Shown here in pieces: positions 54,879-64,000 of a DNA stretch of 64,000 nt. Position 1 is the stretch's first letter, and every line of letters starts with the position of its first letter. The notes below the pieces were generated by a model. The model did not search any database, was not told the origin of the DNA, and saw only the letters and a list, made by a program, of their open reading frames with translations. A program made the position numbers and the translations under genes. Origin of the DNA: an uncultured Collinsella sp. (GTDB lineage: Bacteria; Actinomycetota; Coriobacteriia; Coriobacteriales; Coriobacteriaceae); assembly GCA_902464565.1 (NCBI GenBank), contig CABQJV010000009.1:1-64000 (forward strand), read 5' to 3'.

Positions 54879-55778
54879 CTAGTACTCGCGCGGGCTGTTG
54901 ACGATCTCGCCGGCGGCGACCTTCTTCAGGTGCTGGCCGTAGACCGACTTGCCGTATGCCTTCGCGGCCTCCTCCAGCTCGGCGGTCGTGATCCAGCCGT
55001 TCTCCCAGGCGATCTCCTCGGGGACCGAGACCGGCAGGTCCTGGGAGTGCTCCACGGCGCGGACGAACTCCGCGGCCTCGTGCAGGCTCTCCATGGTGCC
55101 GGTGTCGAGCCACGCGTAGCCGCGGCCCAGCGTCACCACGGACAGCGTCCCCTCCTCAAGGTACATCTGGTTGAGCGTGGTGATCTCAAGCTCGCCGCGG
55201 GCCGAGGGCTCCACCCTATGGGCCTTGGCGGCCACGTCGCCCGGGTAGAAGTACAGGCCGGTGACGGCGTAGGAGCTCTTGGGCTCGGCGGGCTTCTCCT
55301 CGATGGAGACGGCCCTGCCCTCGCGGTCGAACTCCACGACGCCGAAGCGCTCGGGGTCGTCCACGTGGTAGCCGAAGACCGTGGCGCGGCCCGACTCTGC
55401 GTTCTGCACGGCGCGCGTCAGGTGGCGCGACAGGCCGTTGCCGTAGAAGATGTTGTCGCCGAGCACCAGCGCGCACGGCTCGCCGGCGATGAACTCCTCG
55501 CCGATGGTGAACGCCTGGGCCAGGCCGTCGGGGCTCGGCTGCTCGGCGTAGGAGAGGCTCACGCCGTAGCGCGAGCCGTCCCCGAGCAGGCGCTCGAAGT
55601 TGGGGAGGTCCGTCGGCGTGGAGATGACCAGGATGTCGCGGATGCCCGCCAGCATGAGGGTGCTAAGCGGGTAGTAGATCATGGGCTTGTCGTAGACCGG
55701 CAGCAGCTGCTTGGAGGTCACGAGCGTGAGCGGGTACAGGCGCGTGCCGGACCCGCCGGCGAGGATGATGCCTTTCAT
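54879..55778 (-). CDS. rmlA: Glucose-1-phosphate thymidylyltransferase
   Basis: A 299-residue enzyme of the first step of dTDP-rhamnose synthesis. [20 protein letters not shown] is the nucleotide-binding signature. [44 protein letters not shown] and [16 protein letters not shown] complete the family profile. GGAGG precedes the ATG. It is as GC rich as rmlB and rmlC-rmlD, so the three are probably of common origin although split by cassette B. Confidence 0.96.
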   Translation of the reverse strand: MKGIILAGGSGTRLYPLTLVTSKQLLPVYDKPMIYYPLSTLMLAGIRDILVISTPTDLPNFERLLGDGSRYGVSLSYAEQPSPDGLAQAFTIGEEFIAGEPCALVLGDNIFYGNGLSRHLTRAVQNAESGRATVFGYHVDDPERFGVVEFDREGRAVSIEEKPAEPKSSYAVTGLYFYPGDVAAKAHRVEPSARGELEITTLNQMYLEEGTLSVVTLGRGYAWLDTGTMESLHEAAEFVRAVEHSQDLPVSVPEEIAWENGWITTAELEEAAKAYGKSVYGQHLKKVAAGEIVNSPREY

Positions 55779-55795
55779 GTAGTCCTCCGTGTCAT

Positions 55796-55845
55796 TTAAC
55801 TGATTTAGTTACGACTTATATAATAATCTCTATCGGTCATATCAA
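55796..55845. promoter_or_regulatory. Overlapping divergent promoters between rmlA and the DUF4422 gene
   Basis: Minus strand: TTGATA (55840-55845), 17 bases, TATATA (55817-55822), reading rmlA. Plus strand: TTAACT (55796-55801), 17 bases, TATAAT (55819-55824), reading the glycosyltransferases. The two -10 elements overlap, so the promoters may exclude each other. Confidence 0.65.
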
Positions 55846-55917
55846 TTAAAAATATATGAGCGATACCCATTGAACAGGCCATCTAATTGCCTCAGCACGG
55901 AAAGAGCGTCAGGAACA

Positions 55918-57111
55918 GTGAAGATTTACATCGCAGCGCATAAGCACTTTGACATTGATGCGCAAGCGCCATATCAGCCGCTCTACGTTGGGGCAAGCTC
56001 CATTCCAACAGACAATCGTCAGGCTGGATGGCTGTACGACGATCAAGGCGATAATATTTCCCAGAAAAACAAACACTACTGTGAACTTACCGGCCTCTAT
56101 TGGATATGGAAGAATTCTCCTGAGTCGATAGTTGGGCTCACACATTATCGAAGGGCGTTTGAGTCCCCCAATGACTCAAAGCAGATGCTCAAAGACTATG
56201 AAATTGAGAACATCCTTACTAATTATGACTGTATTGTTGCAGCCAAAGAACCCTGCACAAGCTCAATCGGGTGCAACTTAATCACTGTTGCTGAGCAGTA
56301 TAGAATGATCCATTCTTCGACAGATCTGTTACAGGCAAGGGAAATCATCAGGACGAAATGCCCTAGCTACTTGGATGCTTTTGATAAAGCAATCTGCGAG
56401 GAGTGTTCTTTTTCGCCATGCAATATGTTTATTTGCAAAAAGGAGCTGATGGACCGATATTGTAAATGGCTTTTCAAAATCGAAAAACAACTTGAGAAGC
56501 GAATTGACTATATAAGTGGTCGCAATAGCTATCAACAAAGGATGCCTGGCTTTATCTCAGAACGACTGTTTAATGTCTTCCTTAAAAAGGAAGACATTAA
56601 ATGCTATGAATGCCACATCTTTAACCCAATTAATAAAGAAGCCCTCACGATCGATCAAAGCACGTGGCCTCGAAGGAGACCGCAACTTATATGCTCTTGC
56701 TCTACGAATGCCATATTTAACGGAGTAGACTATTCATCTGTATTTGATTATTCCTTTTATGTAAATCATTACGAGGATCTATTCGATAGATATAAAGACG
56801 ACCCCCTTGGAGCGCTGGAACATTTCATCGCAATCGGCATTAATGAACATCGAGTTGCACATCCACATTTTTCTATCGGCTCTCTTCTGAATGGAAATCC
56901 CGATTTAAGAAGTAGGTGCAGCGGAAATCTCGAGGCAGCGCAAATGTATATAGCGAATCCTAAAGAATATATGCATCCAATTGGGTATGAAAACATTCAT
57001 CCGCTAGATGAGCAGAGCAATTCAACTATGGCAACATGGCATGAACGTCGAATTACAGCGGCGCGCATTCGATACCAAGAAAGAATCGAGAGACTACCTG
57101 TACTGGGTTAA
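55918..57111 (+). CDS. DUF4422 glycosyltransferase
   Basis: A ~397-residue protein. Residues 1-~265 match DUF4422, a glycosyltransferase-like domain of capsule loci (KIYIAAHKHFD, YCELTGLYWIWKNS, GLTHYRRAF, CNMFICKKELMDRYCKWLF). A C-terminal region (YSFYVNHYEDLFDRYKDDPL, GALEHFIAIGINEHR) resembles repeats found in other surface-glycan transferases. GTG 55918 fits the family start; an in-frame TTG at 55870 adds 16 residues. The end looks frameshifted: after residue ~388 the +1 frame reads RDYLYWVNSMQESTGDPSEI and stops exactly on the ATG of the next gene. Confidence 0.82.
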   Translation: MKIYIAAHKHFDIDAQAPYQPLYVGASSIPTDNRQAGWLYDDQGDNISQKNKHYCELTGLYWIWKNSPESIVGLTHYRRAFESPNDSKQMLKDYEIENILTNYDCIVAAKEPCTSSIGCNLITVAEQYRMIHSSTDLLQAREIIRTKCPSYLDAFDKAICEECSFSPCNMFICKKELMDRYCKWLFKIEKQLEKRIDYISGRNSYQQRMPGFISERLFNVFLKKEDIKCYECHIFNPINKEALTIDQSTWPRRRPQLICSCSTNAIFNGVDYSSVFDYSFYVNHYEDLFDRYKDDPLGALEHFIAIGINEHRVAHPHFSIGSLLNGNPDLRSRCSGNLEAAQMYIANPKEYMHPIGYENIHPLDEQSNSTMATWHERRITAARIRYQERIERLPVLG

Positions 57112-57186
57112 TTCAATGCAAGAATCAACCGGAGATCCAAGTGAAATAGCGTGGGCATCTTCAGTGCAACGGAAAGGTAAATTGAA

Positions 57187-59586
57187 ATGAAAATTACCAC
57201 GGATTGTATTTGTCGCGGAAGCGGAAAGGTATACGTTCTCCTAAAGAATGTTGAGATAGATGTATCAAATATTCAGGTGACAGCAGCGAAGAGCGACGGA
57301 ACGACAATACCAAGCTCAATCTATCCATACGAGTCAGATAAAAGTCAATACGTCGTAGTTCTTCCCGACCTCAGAACTGGTGATTGCGATATTCAGATTA
57401 ATGATTTGAGTGCGCACTACGCCTACGACGCCATTAAAATCAGCTTTAGCACGGCAAAATGGGCGTCAAGATTAAACTACAAAATTAAGAATGATTTGTC
57501 CCATTCCATTAGGAACTATGACGATAAGCATGACTTGGATGTAGCAAGCATGCGTTTTCACGAGTTTATCGAAGATGGAGATGAGGCCATTCTTCGTTGC
57601 TCAGTAAAACTTCCCCAGCGCAACGACAACAAAATAGCCATCAGCTGCTTCGATACTTCGATGAATCGTATTGAGATCGAGCCGATCACCACCGATGACA
57701 TTACGATTCCCTTGTGGTTTGCTCCCAATAAAAAACGTCGCGAAATTCAATACTCGGTCCGAATCCCAAATAGCACAAATAGGCTTATCTTCACAATCGA
57801 AGACAACAACCACCCAAGCTTTAACAGCTTCGCTGTTGTGGACAACGAAGAGCTCGATAAGCTGCGCATTTTAACCACGTCGAAAATGAAGCCTATTTCG
57901 ATTGATCCGTCTGCATATCCAAATTGGTTCGAGCAACACAAGGCAAGTTCGGCGATGCTCGAAAAGCAATCGATGGTTACCTTCAAGAAAATGCCTTTGT
58001 TTAGCATCGTCGTTCCCCTATTCAACACACCCGATAATTTGTTCAGGGAAATGGTGGAATCAGTTCTTAAACAGAGCTATGCGAACTGGGAGCTTGTGCT
58101 GGTCAATGCAAGCCCAGATAACAGTGCGCTTGTAGATATGATCGAAACCGCTAAGAATAAAGACGCTCGCATTAAGGTAATAGAGCTAGCAAGCAATTCC
58201 GGCATTTCCAAAAATACTCTTGCCGGGACAAAAGAAGCGAATGGAGATTTCATTTGCTTCTTAGACCATGACGATACGCTCGAGCCATCGGCGCTTTATG
58301 AATATGCGCATGCAATTAATGCTGAAAACAATACTGATCTTATATACTGCGACGAAGACAAACTGTTTGCCAATGGCAGCTATGGTGACCCATTCTTTAA
58401 GCCAGATTTAAGCATCGATTTACTACGAAGTGTTAATTATATTTGCCATTTTCTTGCAATCAGAAAAACACTATTCGATTCTCTGGAGTACGGCGACGAG
58501 CAGTACGATGGAGCCCAAGATCATGACCTGACGCTTAAGGCGATAGAAAACGCACGGAATGTGGTACACGTGGCTAAAATTCTGTACCACTGGAGAATCA
58601 CCGAAAACTCAACTGCAGGTGACCCGAACTCAAAGCTATATGCATGGGATGCTGGCGTCAAAGCCGTACAGGCCCATTTGGACAGACTTAATGTTTCAGC
58701 AAAGGTTTACCGTGGGAACGACCCCTTCACTTATAAAGTTACCTATGCAGTTCCAGATAGTCATCCACTTGTATCAATCATTATTCCGACAAAGGACCAT
58801 CCCTCTGTTCTCGATACGTGCATTAAGTCGATCATTGAACGCTCAACGTACGATAACTACGAAATCGTCATCATTGAAAACAATAGTGAGAACCCAGAAA
58901 CATTCGAGTACTACTCCGAATTAGAGAAGAGCTATCCCGATACGATTCGCATCGAATATTGGGATGCGGAATTTAATTTCTCAAAGTTGATGAATTTCGG
59001 CGCTAGCAAAGCGAAGGGCGACTACCTTCTCTTGTTAAACAACGATACGGAGGTTATAACCCCGAACTGGATTGAAAACATGTTGGGCATTTGTTCGAGA
59101 AAAGAGGTTGGCATTGTTGGCGCAAGACTTTTCTACAGCGACAATACTTTGCAGCATGCGGGCGTCGGTATCGGAGGAATTGGAGCCGGTCACCTTGGAA
59201 AAGACTACCCCAGAGGTAAATGGGGCTACTTCAATCTATGTGACCGCACACAAGATTTAAGCGCAGTAACTGCAGCATGCCTCATGACTAAGAGAGCTGT
59301 ATTCGACGAAGTCGGCGGCTTTAGAGAAGAACTGGCTGTTGCTTTTAATGATGTTGACTATTGCCTCAAAGTGAGAAGTCACAACTATCTTGTTGTATAT
59401 ACACCCGATACCGAGCTGTATCATTACGAGTCCTTATCACGAGGCTACGAAATCAGCGATGAAAAGAAAATGAGATTCCATAGGGAATACTCACTGCTCA
59501 ACTACCTATGGCCAGAGTATTACGTGAAGGGCGATCCGTATATAAATCGCAACATCGTCAGCGGGAATTTGTATTATCAAATTTAA
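57187..59586 (+). CDS. Large glycosyltransferase with two GT2 domains
   Basis: A 799-residue protein. Residues 1-~260 are a non-catalytic N-terminal region of beta-rich appearance. The first GT2 domain (~270-500) has FSIVVPLFNTPDNLFREMVE, FLDHDDTLEPSALYEYA with the DDT motif, and DLIYCDEDKLFANGSY. The second (~525-790) has VSIIIPTKDHPSVLDTCIKS, LLLLNNDTEVITPNWIENML and AFNDVDYCLKV. Tandem GT2 proteins of this type build rhamnan or other repeating glycans, where each domain may add a different linkage. AGG upstream; translation is probably coupled to the preceding gene through ATGA if the frameshift is restored. Confidence 0.88.
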   Translation: MKITTDCICRGSGKVYVLLKNVEIDVSNIQVTAAKSDGTTIPSSIYPYESDKSQYVVVLPDLRTGDCDIQINDLSAHYAYDAIKISFSTAKWASRLNYKIKNDLSHSIRNYDDKHDLDVASMRFHEFIEDGDEAILRCSVKLPQRNDNKIAISCFDTSMNRIEIEPITTDDITIPLWFAPNKKRREIQYSVRIPNSTNRLIFTIEDNNHPSFNSFAVVDNEELDKLRILTTSKMKPISIDPSAYPNWFEQHKASSAMLEKQSMVTFKKMPLFSIVVPLFNTPDNLFREMVESVLKQSYANWELVLVNASPDNSALVDMIETAKNKDARIKVIELASNSGISKNTLAGTKEANGDFICFLDHDDTLEPSALYEYAHAINAENNTDLIYCDEDKLFANGSYGDPFFKPDLSIDLLRSVNYICHFLAIRKTLFDSLEYGDEQYDGAQDHDLTLKAIENARNVVHVAKILYHWRITENSTAGDPNSKLYAWDAGVKAVQAHLDRLNVSAKVYRGNDPFTYKVTYAVPDSHPLVSIIIPTKDHPSVLDTCIKSIIERSTYDNYEIVIIENNSENPETFEYYSELEKSYPDTIRIEYWDAEFNFSKLMNFGASKAKGDYLLLLNNDTEVITPNWIENMLGICSRKEVGIVGARLFYSDNTLQHAGVGIGGIGAGHLGKDYPRGKWGYFNLCDRTQDLSAVTAACLMTKRAVFDEVGGFREELAVAFNDVDYCLKVRSHNYLVVYTPDTELYHYESLSRGYEISDEKKMRFHREYSLLNYLWPEYYVKGDPYINRNIVSGNLYYQI

Positions 59587-59625
59587 AAACGCTTATGACG
59601 CTTTAATTCTGAGCAGGTAAAGGAG

Positions 59626-59664
59626 GAATAAGGGGCTGTCGGTTTAACCGACAGCCCCTTATTC
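59626..59664. terminator. Bidirectional terminator (19-bp perfect inverted repeat)
   Basis: 59626-59644 pairs exactly with 59646-59664 around a single central T. It separates the convergent GT2 gene and the large membrane protein gene. The realistic structure has an 18- or 17-bp stem with a 3-5 base loop. Confidence 0.85.
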
Positions 59665-61848
59665 TCAATAGGTTAATTTATAAAGAAAGAACCCATTTGC
59701 TGAACCTAATTGCGTGATTTGCAATTCAACAGATGAATACTCTGTCAAATCCCTACTAGACATAACGTACTTCACATTAAGCTGCCTTAAATCATTTTCA
59801 GTCAAATTCACTGTGAAGAGATCATCCTGAGTGGAATTAAATGACGTAGATGGAGCGAATACGTTAGCAACGATATGAGCATATCTGTTGTATGCGTACT
59901 CATTCTCGTTATTATCATCGATAGAATTCCAACGCGTCAGATCAGGATAAGCATTGGTGGAGTTAATTACAGGCGCTCCATACGCAGCGCAAAGATTGGC
60001 AACTGTCCAAGAACCATCGACAACCCATTTATCTGAATAATCACTCTCTTCCACAAACTGATTAACGAGAGACTCTAAATTCGTATCTGTAAGTGGAGCC
60101 GCACCGATTTGAATTGGATTAATACAGAGCCCAGGAATTACGCCGAAGCAAATCGCAAAAGCAACGAATAAACCGGTACATTTTTTTCCAAGAATAAAGG
60201 AGCAAAACGAAAGGCACGAAAAAAGACAGAACAACATAAGCATTAACAGATACAGCATCCTTGCGACAAGATATTTCGCAGAAAGAAGCATGAAAATCTG
60301 GAATGCTGAACTCAGAATAAGACCGATTATTAAGATAATTGGCAAATAACCAATGGAGCTGTACTTCCCTTGGGATTCTTTAGCCTTTTCGACAGAAATC
60401 AAAAATAGGAGAAGTTCCAGGTAACCAATAGGAAACAATAGTCGCAAAACAGGAACGTTATACATTAAGGTTATTCGAGATAGAAATGACGGAAAACCAA
60501 TAAATGCAAAGACTAGGAAAAACAATTGAAGTGCTGTAAGCACAATTAACTGCCAATCTCGCCTTTTAATAAAACAAAGCAGAGATGCAAGCGTTCCAAG
60601 AGGGAAGAAACAAAGAATGGTTGAAATTTCGCATTCATTTGAAACCAGCGGTGAATCAAAGGCGTAAAAGAGTGGAATTGCATAAGAAAAAAGTTCAGGG
60701 AGTCCGCTTCCACCAGTTTCAAAGCGCGCACCAGGATAAACGGTATTCATAACAGATGTCATTGCTTCGGAGGACTGGAAGAAGGAAAGGAATATTAGCC
60801 CCGCTGAGATCAATAGGCAGAATACTAAAACAAAAGTATCACTTAGTGACCATGCAAGAACTGAATGTTGATCGTTAGATTTTAAAGTTTGACAATATTC
60901 TATTATTCTAAATACACCCATCAAGGCAAAAATGAAGAAAAATGGGACCATCCAAGCAGGATACATCAGCATTATGTAACAACCACATAGCCATGCTATA
61001 GCAACCATCGCAATAATCCTGATATTCCTTTTTCGAGTAAAGAGCGCACTATCCAACAACAAGACAAGGGCTTGGCCATAAAGAATCACCTCGCCCGTGC
61101 CCCACCATTGAATTAGTGGCGAAAAACAAAGCAAGCATGAAAAGAGCAAGCTGAGCGGCTTTGACTTAATAATGAGAAAGGCACAATCAAAAGAGACAAG
61201 AACCATTAGACATAGTTTCGCGGACCAAGCAAACGCTAGACCGAATTCAAAACCAAATAACAAATAACCCCAAAGCACTGGTCTAAATAACGTGATTATG
61301 CTCCAGCAGGAAGCGCCATAAACCATCCGGACATCCGTTAAATCTCCTCTCAGGATTTCCGAAATTGGAGCATAGCCATTATGGGATTGAGAGAGTTGAA
61401 ACAGGGTTCCAACTGAGAACTCATCACTTCGAAGGGACCTCGGTATACCCCAAAACGGAGTACCAGCGTTTCCGGGAAGCATAATGCTCCACATTCCAAT
61501 CGATGAGCCGCTGATTTTAAAAGCAACGGCAAGCATCGCAACAGTCATACCGATTAACCATCGATGTTTATACAAAAACTCGCTTTTATACTCCACCAAT
61601 TTGATTACAGAAATGACAAATACAATAGTCACTCCAGCAACAAATAGAACTGCCATATCGTCATTAAACATCGGGTTGGCAATTGTAAAGCCAACCGTGC
61701 CATAGAAAGCATCAATATAATTAACAAACAAAGACAGATATATCAGTGCAAAAGATAACGGCAGGGCAAAAATACCAACATGGTAAAGGCGATACAAGCC
61801 GCTGCAAACACGATGGTTTCGAGCTTCCGCTCCTAAATAGTTATTCAT
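59665..61848 (-). CDS. Large polytopic membrane protein, GT-C-like, of a polysaccharide locus
   Basis: A 727-residue protein with about 13 predicted membrane helices and a ~130-residue C-terminal extracytoplasmic region. It resembles the uncharacterised GT-C-like membrane proteins (possibly DUF7657) of actinobacterial and Firmicutes glycan clusters. A loop after helix 3 or 4 (GNAGTPFWGIPRSLRSDEFS) holds acidic residues of the kind used by polyprenyl-phosphate-sugar glycosyltransferases, but a catalytic assignment is inference. The nearby polyprenyl-phosphate GT2 genes would supply its donor. ATG 61848 has no close SD. Confidence 0.72.
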   Translation of the reverse strand: MNNYLGAEARNHRVCSGLYRLYHVGIFALPLSFALIYLSLFVNYIDAFYGTVGFTIANPMFNDDMAVLFVAGVTIVFVISVIKLVEYKSEFLYKHRWLIGMTVAMLAVAFKISGSSIGMWSIMLPGNAGTPFWGIPRSLRSDEFSVGTLFQLSQSHNGYAPISEILRGDLTDVRMVYGASCWSIITLFRPVLWGYLLFGFEFGLAFAWSAKLCLMVLVSFDCAFLIIKSKPLSLLFSCLLCFSPLIQWWGTGEVILYGQALVLLLDSALFTRKRNIRIIAMVAIAWLCGCYIMLMYPAWMVPFFFIFALMGVFRIIEYCQTLKSNDQHSVLAWSLSDTFVLVFCLLISAGLIFLSFFQSSEAMTSVMNTVYPGARFETGGSGLPELFSYAIPLFYAFDSPLVSNECEISTILCFFPLGTLASLLCFIKRRDWQLIVLTALQLFFLVFAFIGFPSFLSRITLMYNVPVLRLLFPIGYLELLLFLISVEKAKESQGKYSSIGYLPIILIIGLILSSAFQIFMLLSAKYLVARMLYLLMLMLFCLFSCLSFCSFILGKKCTGLFVAFAICFGVIPGLCINPIQIGAAPLTDTNLESLVNQFVEESDYSDKWVVDGSWTVANLCAAYGAPVINSTNAYPDLTRWNSIDDNNENEYAYNRYAHIVANVFAPSTSFNSTQDDLFTVNLTENDLRQLNVKYVMSSRDLTEYSSVELQITQLGSANGFFLYKLTY

Positions 61849-61874
61849 ACAGTTAATCTAAACCTCGTCTTTAA

Positions 61875-62231
61875 TTAACTCTGCTGATTTCGCAAAACAT
61901 CATTCTCATTTTCAAGAATCGCAATACGTTGGGTTAAGTTCTTGCAAGCCGTAACGAGTCTGCTAATCGCAATACTGAGTGATAATGAAATCATCAATAA
62001 AAGTACTACAGCGACAAGAAAAGCGAAATTTGACGGGCTAATAAACCCAATACGATCTGAAATTCGATAAATTAACTCCGGAAAGCAAACGCTAAATAGT
62101 GCCACCACGCACAGGCAAAGCCATAGTAACGAGTACTTTAAAAGTAGCTTTCCTTTACCGACTAAGGAAACGACATAAAAGAAAAGGCCACTAAAAATTA
62201 CGCCAGCGCCCACGCGAATTATCATACTCAT
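61875..62231 (-). CDS. DUF2304 small membrane protein
   Basis: A 118-residue protein with three membrane segments (IRVGAGVIFSGLFFYVVSLV, YSLLWLCLCVVALFSVCF, FAFLVAVVLLLMISLSLSIA) and a C-terminal coiled-coil-like tail (LTQRIAILENENDVL). DUF2304 proteins are nearly always encoded beside a DPM1-like GT2 and are thought to act as its membrane partner. The start overlaps the GT2 stop as ATGA. Confidence 0.88.
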   Translation of the reverse strand: MSMIIRVGAGVIFSGLFFYVVSLVGKGKLLLKYSLLWLCLCVVALFSVCFPELIYRISDRIGFISPSNFAFLVAVVLLLMISLSLSIAISRLVTACKNLTQRIAILENENDVLRNQQS

Positions 62232-62941
62232 GAGTGAGCCGCCTTTCTATAAACAAAACAGGCCATGGAAATTGCAAGCGAAACCTTAATCATGTAATAA
62301 ATTGAAGAAAGGCCAGAAATTGATGACACTCCGCCCTGCCTCTCGCGCATAAGTACAGGAACCTCAACCACTGAAAGACCAGTTTTTAATGCTGCGGCAA
62401 TAGATTCAGGCTCAGGATAATCATCTGGATAGTCCCTACAGAACAGATCTATGGCTTTTTTGCCGCACGCGCGAAATCCAGAAGTAGGATCTTTAATCGT
62501 CTTTCCGGTAAATAATCTCAACCAACCAGAAAGCCATCGGATACCTACTCTCCTTAAAAAAGTAGACTGAAAGCCTTCCGTGGGAACGGCAAATCTGGAA
62601 CCAATGGATAAATCGGCACCATCAATAACCGGCTCGATTAGGTTCCCAATATAAGAAGGATCATGCTGCCCGTCACCATCAACCTGGACATCAATGTCAT
62701 AACCATGCCTGAGCGCATATTTATGACCGGCCTGAACAGCACCACCGATGCCCAAATTTTGCGGAAGGTCAAGGACATTAAATCCATGTTGACGGCAGAT
62801 AGATAGAGTTTTATCGGTTGAGCCATCATTCACCACTACATAATCATAGCCAGCTTCAACAACCGATGAAACAGTCTGAACGATATTGGCTTGCTCATTA
62901 TATGCAGGAATGATTACCAGCACTCTCAACATGTCATCCAT
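62228..62941 (-). CDS. GT2 glycosyltransferase (polyprenyl-phosphate sugar synthase-like)
   Basis: A ~237-residue GT2 enzyme. It begins RVLVIIPAYNEQANIVQTVS, with VVVNDGSTDKT, the DxD motif in VQVDGDGQHDPSYIGNL, GSRFAVPTEGFQST and DPTSGFRACGKKAIDLF. One C-terminal hydrophobic segment is visible. With its DUF2304 partner it probably makes a lipid-linked sugar donor. The start may be 62941 (GGGG five bases upstream), 62932 or 62962. Confidence 0.88.
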   Translation of the reverse strand: MDDMLRVLVIIPAYNEQANIVQTVSSVVEAGYDYVVVNDGSTDKTLSICRQHGFNVLDLPQNLGIGGAVQAGHKYALRHGYDIDVQVDGDGQHDPSYIGNLIEPVIDGADLSIGSRFAVPTEGFQSTFLRRVGIRWLSGWLRLFTGKTIKDPTSGFRACGKKAIDLFCRDYPDDYPEPESIAAALKTGLSVVEVPVLMRERQGGVSSISGLSSIYYMIKVSLAISMACFVYRKAAHS

Positions 62942-62967
62942 TAAAACCCCAACGATCCACATCGGAC

Positions 62968-64000
62968 CTATATTGAAAATAGAACCTGCTTAATTTTATC
63001 CAAACAAACCAATCTCGAGAAATGCTCACGATAATAATTGAAGCCATTAGATCCTAAAGCTTCAATAGCGTCTTTATTCATTGAAGCAATTTTAACCATG
63101 TTGTTAGCAAGTGCATTAACATCTGAAGGATTGGAGACGAACCCGCATCTAGCAAAACGAACCGCATTGGCCCCTTCACCGCGCATTACGGCAAGTATTG
63201 GTTTCGAAGACGCCATGCAACTTGAAATTTTCGCCGGAATAGTAAGCTCTAACTCGGGATTGTCAGCAAATGGTGCAATCATTGCCGTTGCAATATCTGA
63301 ATACATGGGCACGACCTCAGGATCCACGCGCCCCAAAAACAAAACAGAACTATCAAGCCCCTTGCTTGAAACGAGCTTCTGCAGTTCTGCCCTAGACATG
63401 CCATCGCCAAGAATTAACAGCTTCATCTCGATAGGGCTCTCTGAAATTGCACGCGAGAACGCTTCAATAACCGTATCAAGCCCTTGGGCGGGGGTTATAG
63501 AACCAGCAAATAGGAATACGCATTGATTTTTGAATTGCGATCTCAGTTCCGATGAGACAATCTTTTGCTCGTAACTTTCCTCGCAATGTTGAGGTATTAC
63601 GTCTATCGAAACATCAGAATTCAAAGGCTTGACTCTATGAAGCAGGTTATCAGCCAAAGAGTCGCTCAAAGCAATCAGCTTATTGCAGGCCGCATACTGC
63701 TTGTCGCAAAAAGATTTGGCAAAAGACCTCAGAAAACCGCTTTGGACATTCAAGACTGTGTAAAGGTTCTCGGGCCAAATATCCAAGACATAAGTTACTA
63801 GAGGACATTTATTTCGCCATGCAGCAACCCTTGCAGGAATTACCATCAAAATAGGACTTGTATTGTAGCAAAATACAACGTCATACTTTTTATTGAGCCT
63901 CAAAGCTCTAAAAGAAGCAGTAATTGGCCAGCTAATATAGTTCAGGAAAATGCGTATCGAAGTATTACCCTTACGACGGATTTCGCCAGACCGAAAAACG
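62968..64000 (-). CDS. GT4 glycosyltransferase (WbuB/capsule type), 5' end outside window
   Basis: The frame is open from its stop at 62968 to the window edge, at least 343 residues, so a TTG at 63903 is internal. The visible part begins VFRSGEIRRKGNTSIRIF. VVFCYNTSPILMVIPARVAA and LDIWPENLY are typical of the N-terminal half of GT4 fucosyl/N-acetylgalactosaminyl-type enzymes. The second Rossmann half has FLFAGSITPAQGLDTVIEAF, LLILGDGMSRAELQKL, LGRVDPEVVPMYSDIATAMI and NPELELTIPAKISSCMASSK, with the EX7E-like acidic residues. It lies just upstream of the GT2-DUF2304 pair. Confidence 0.88.
   Translation of the reverse strand, partial: VFRSGEIRRKGNTSIRIFLNYISWPITASFRALRLNKKYDVVFCYNTSPILMVIPARVAAWRNKCPLVTYVLDIWPENLYTVLNVQSGFLRSFAKSFCDKQYAACNKLIALSDSLADNLLHRVKPLNSDVSIDVIPQHCEESYEQKIVSSELRSQFKNQCVFLFAGSITPAQGLDTVIEAFSRAISESPIEMKLLILGDGMSRAELQKLVSSKGLDSSVLFLGRVDPEVVPMYSDIATAMIAPFADNPELELTIPAKISSCMASSKPILAVMRGEGANAVRFARCGFVSNPSDVNALANNMVKIASMNKDAIEALGSNGFNYYREHFSRLVCLDKIKQVLFSI

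Noticed and set aside
57008..57190. A 60-codon frame treated as a separate small gene
   Set aside because: It overlaps the DUF4422 gene heavily and its distal part reads as the shifted C-terminus of that protein, so it is reported as a frameshift.

Overview
The window looks like chromosomal DNA from a high-GC Coriobacteriia, most likely Collinsella or a close relative. This rests on gene content: a DAHP synthase with an N-terminal ferredoxin-like domain, an aroE-aroK fusion, an rmlC-rmlD fusion, PPDK beside its regulatory kinase, and many TTG/GTG starts with strong Shine-Dalgarno (SD) sequences. It is inference; no rRNA gene or marker-tree evidence is in the window.

Layout. (1) 1-37.2 kb is housekeeping DNA, almost all on the minus strand. 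Read in the direction of transcription it contains: a P-type cation ATPase, a zinc-ribbon membrane protein, a cyclophilin and a TPR protein; the elongation cluster mreB-mreC-mreD-mrdA(PBP2)-rodA; a DUF697-like protein and a radical-SAM pair; rplU-rpmA, obgE-nadD-yqeK-rsfS; rpsP-khpA-rimM-trmD-lepB; glyQ-glyS and the PPDK regulatory protein; ppdK; rplS; rnhB; yraN-comM-dprA-trmFO and a partial Xer recombinase. dinB is the one plus-strand gene there. (2) 37.3-45.9 kb is a plus-strand aromatic amino-acid operon: aroF, tyrA, aroB, aroA, aroC, pheA, aroE-aroK and aroQ. It covers the whole path from PEP + E4P to chorismate and on to the prephenate branch enzymes. An intrinsic-terminator-like hairpin lies in the aroF leader and another hairpin lies before aroQ. 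(3) 45.9-64 kb is accessory and surface-polysaccharide DNA: an O-antigen/teichoic-acid type ABC exporter, glycosyltransferases, dTDP-rhamnose synthesis (rmlA, rmlB, rmlC-rmlD), a large GT-C-like membrane protein, a DUF2304 protein, and a GT4 enzyme running off the right edge.

The most unusual content is a two-gene cassette present twice in inverted orientation (45984-47434 plus; 53362-54783 minus). It encodes a ~147-residue DUF4869-type protein with an invariant NASTCGDNCA motif, then a ~330-residue single P-loop ATPase. The ATPase's C-terminal half carries conserved EDSKSG, DGAAFG and LPESFEW motifs and may be a degenerate Toprim-like domain. One copy sits between aroQ and a tRNA-Arg gene, next to a decayed acyltransferase. 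The other separates rmlA from rmlB inside the rhamnose locus, with a sharp drop in GC. No function is established for the pair.

Composition changes clearly. The rml genes are extremely GC rich (44 of 60 bases in 51181-51240). The inserted cassette (24/60 in 53881-53940) and the distal glycosyltransferase region (23/60 in 60961-61020) are far lower. This supports a mosaic, horizontally assembled polysaccharide locus. Two tRNA-Arg genes (CCG and UCU anticodons) are present. I saw no CRISPR array, insertion sequence, rRNA or phage structural gene.
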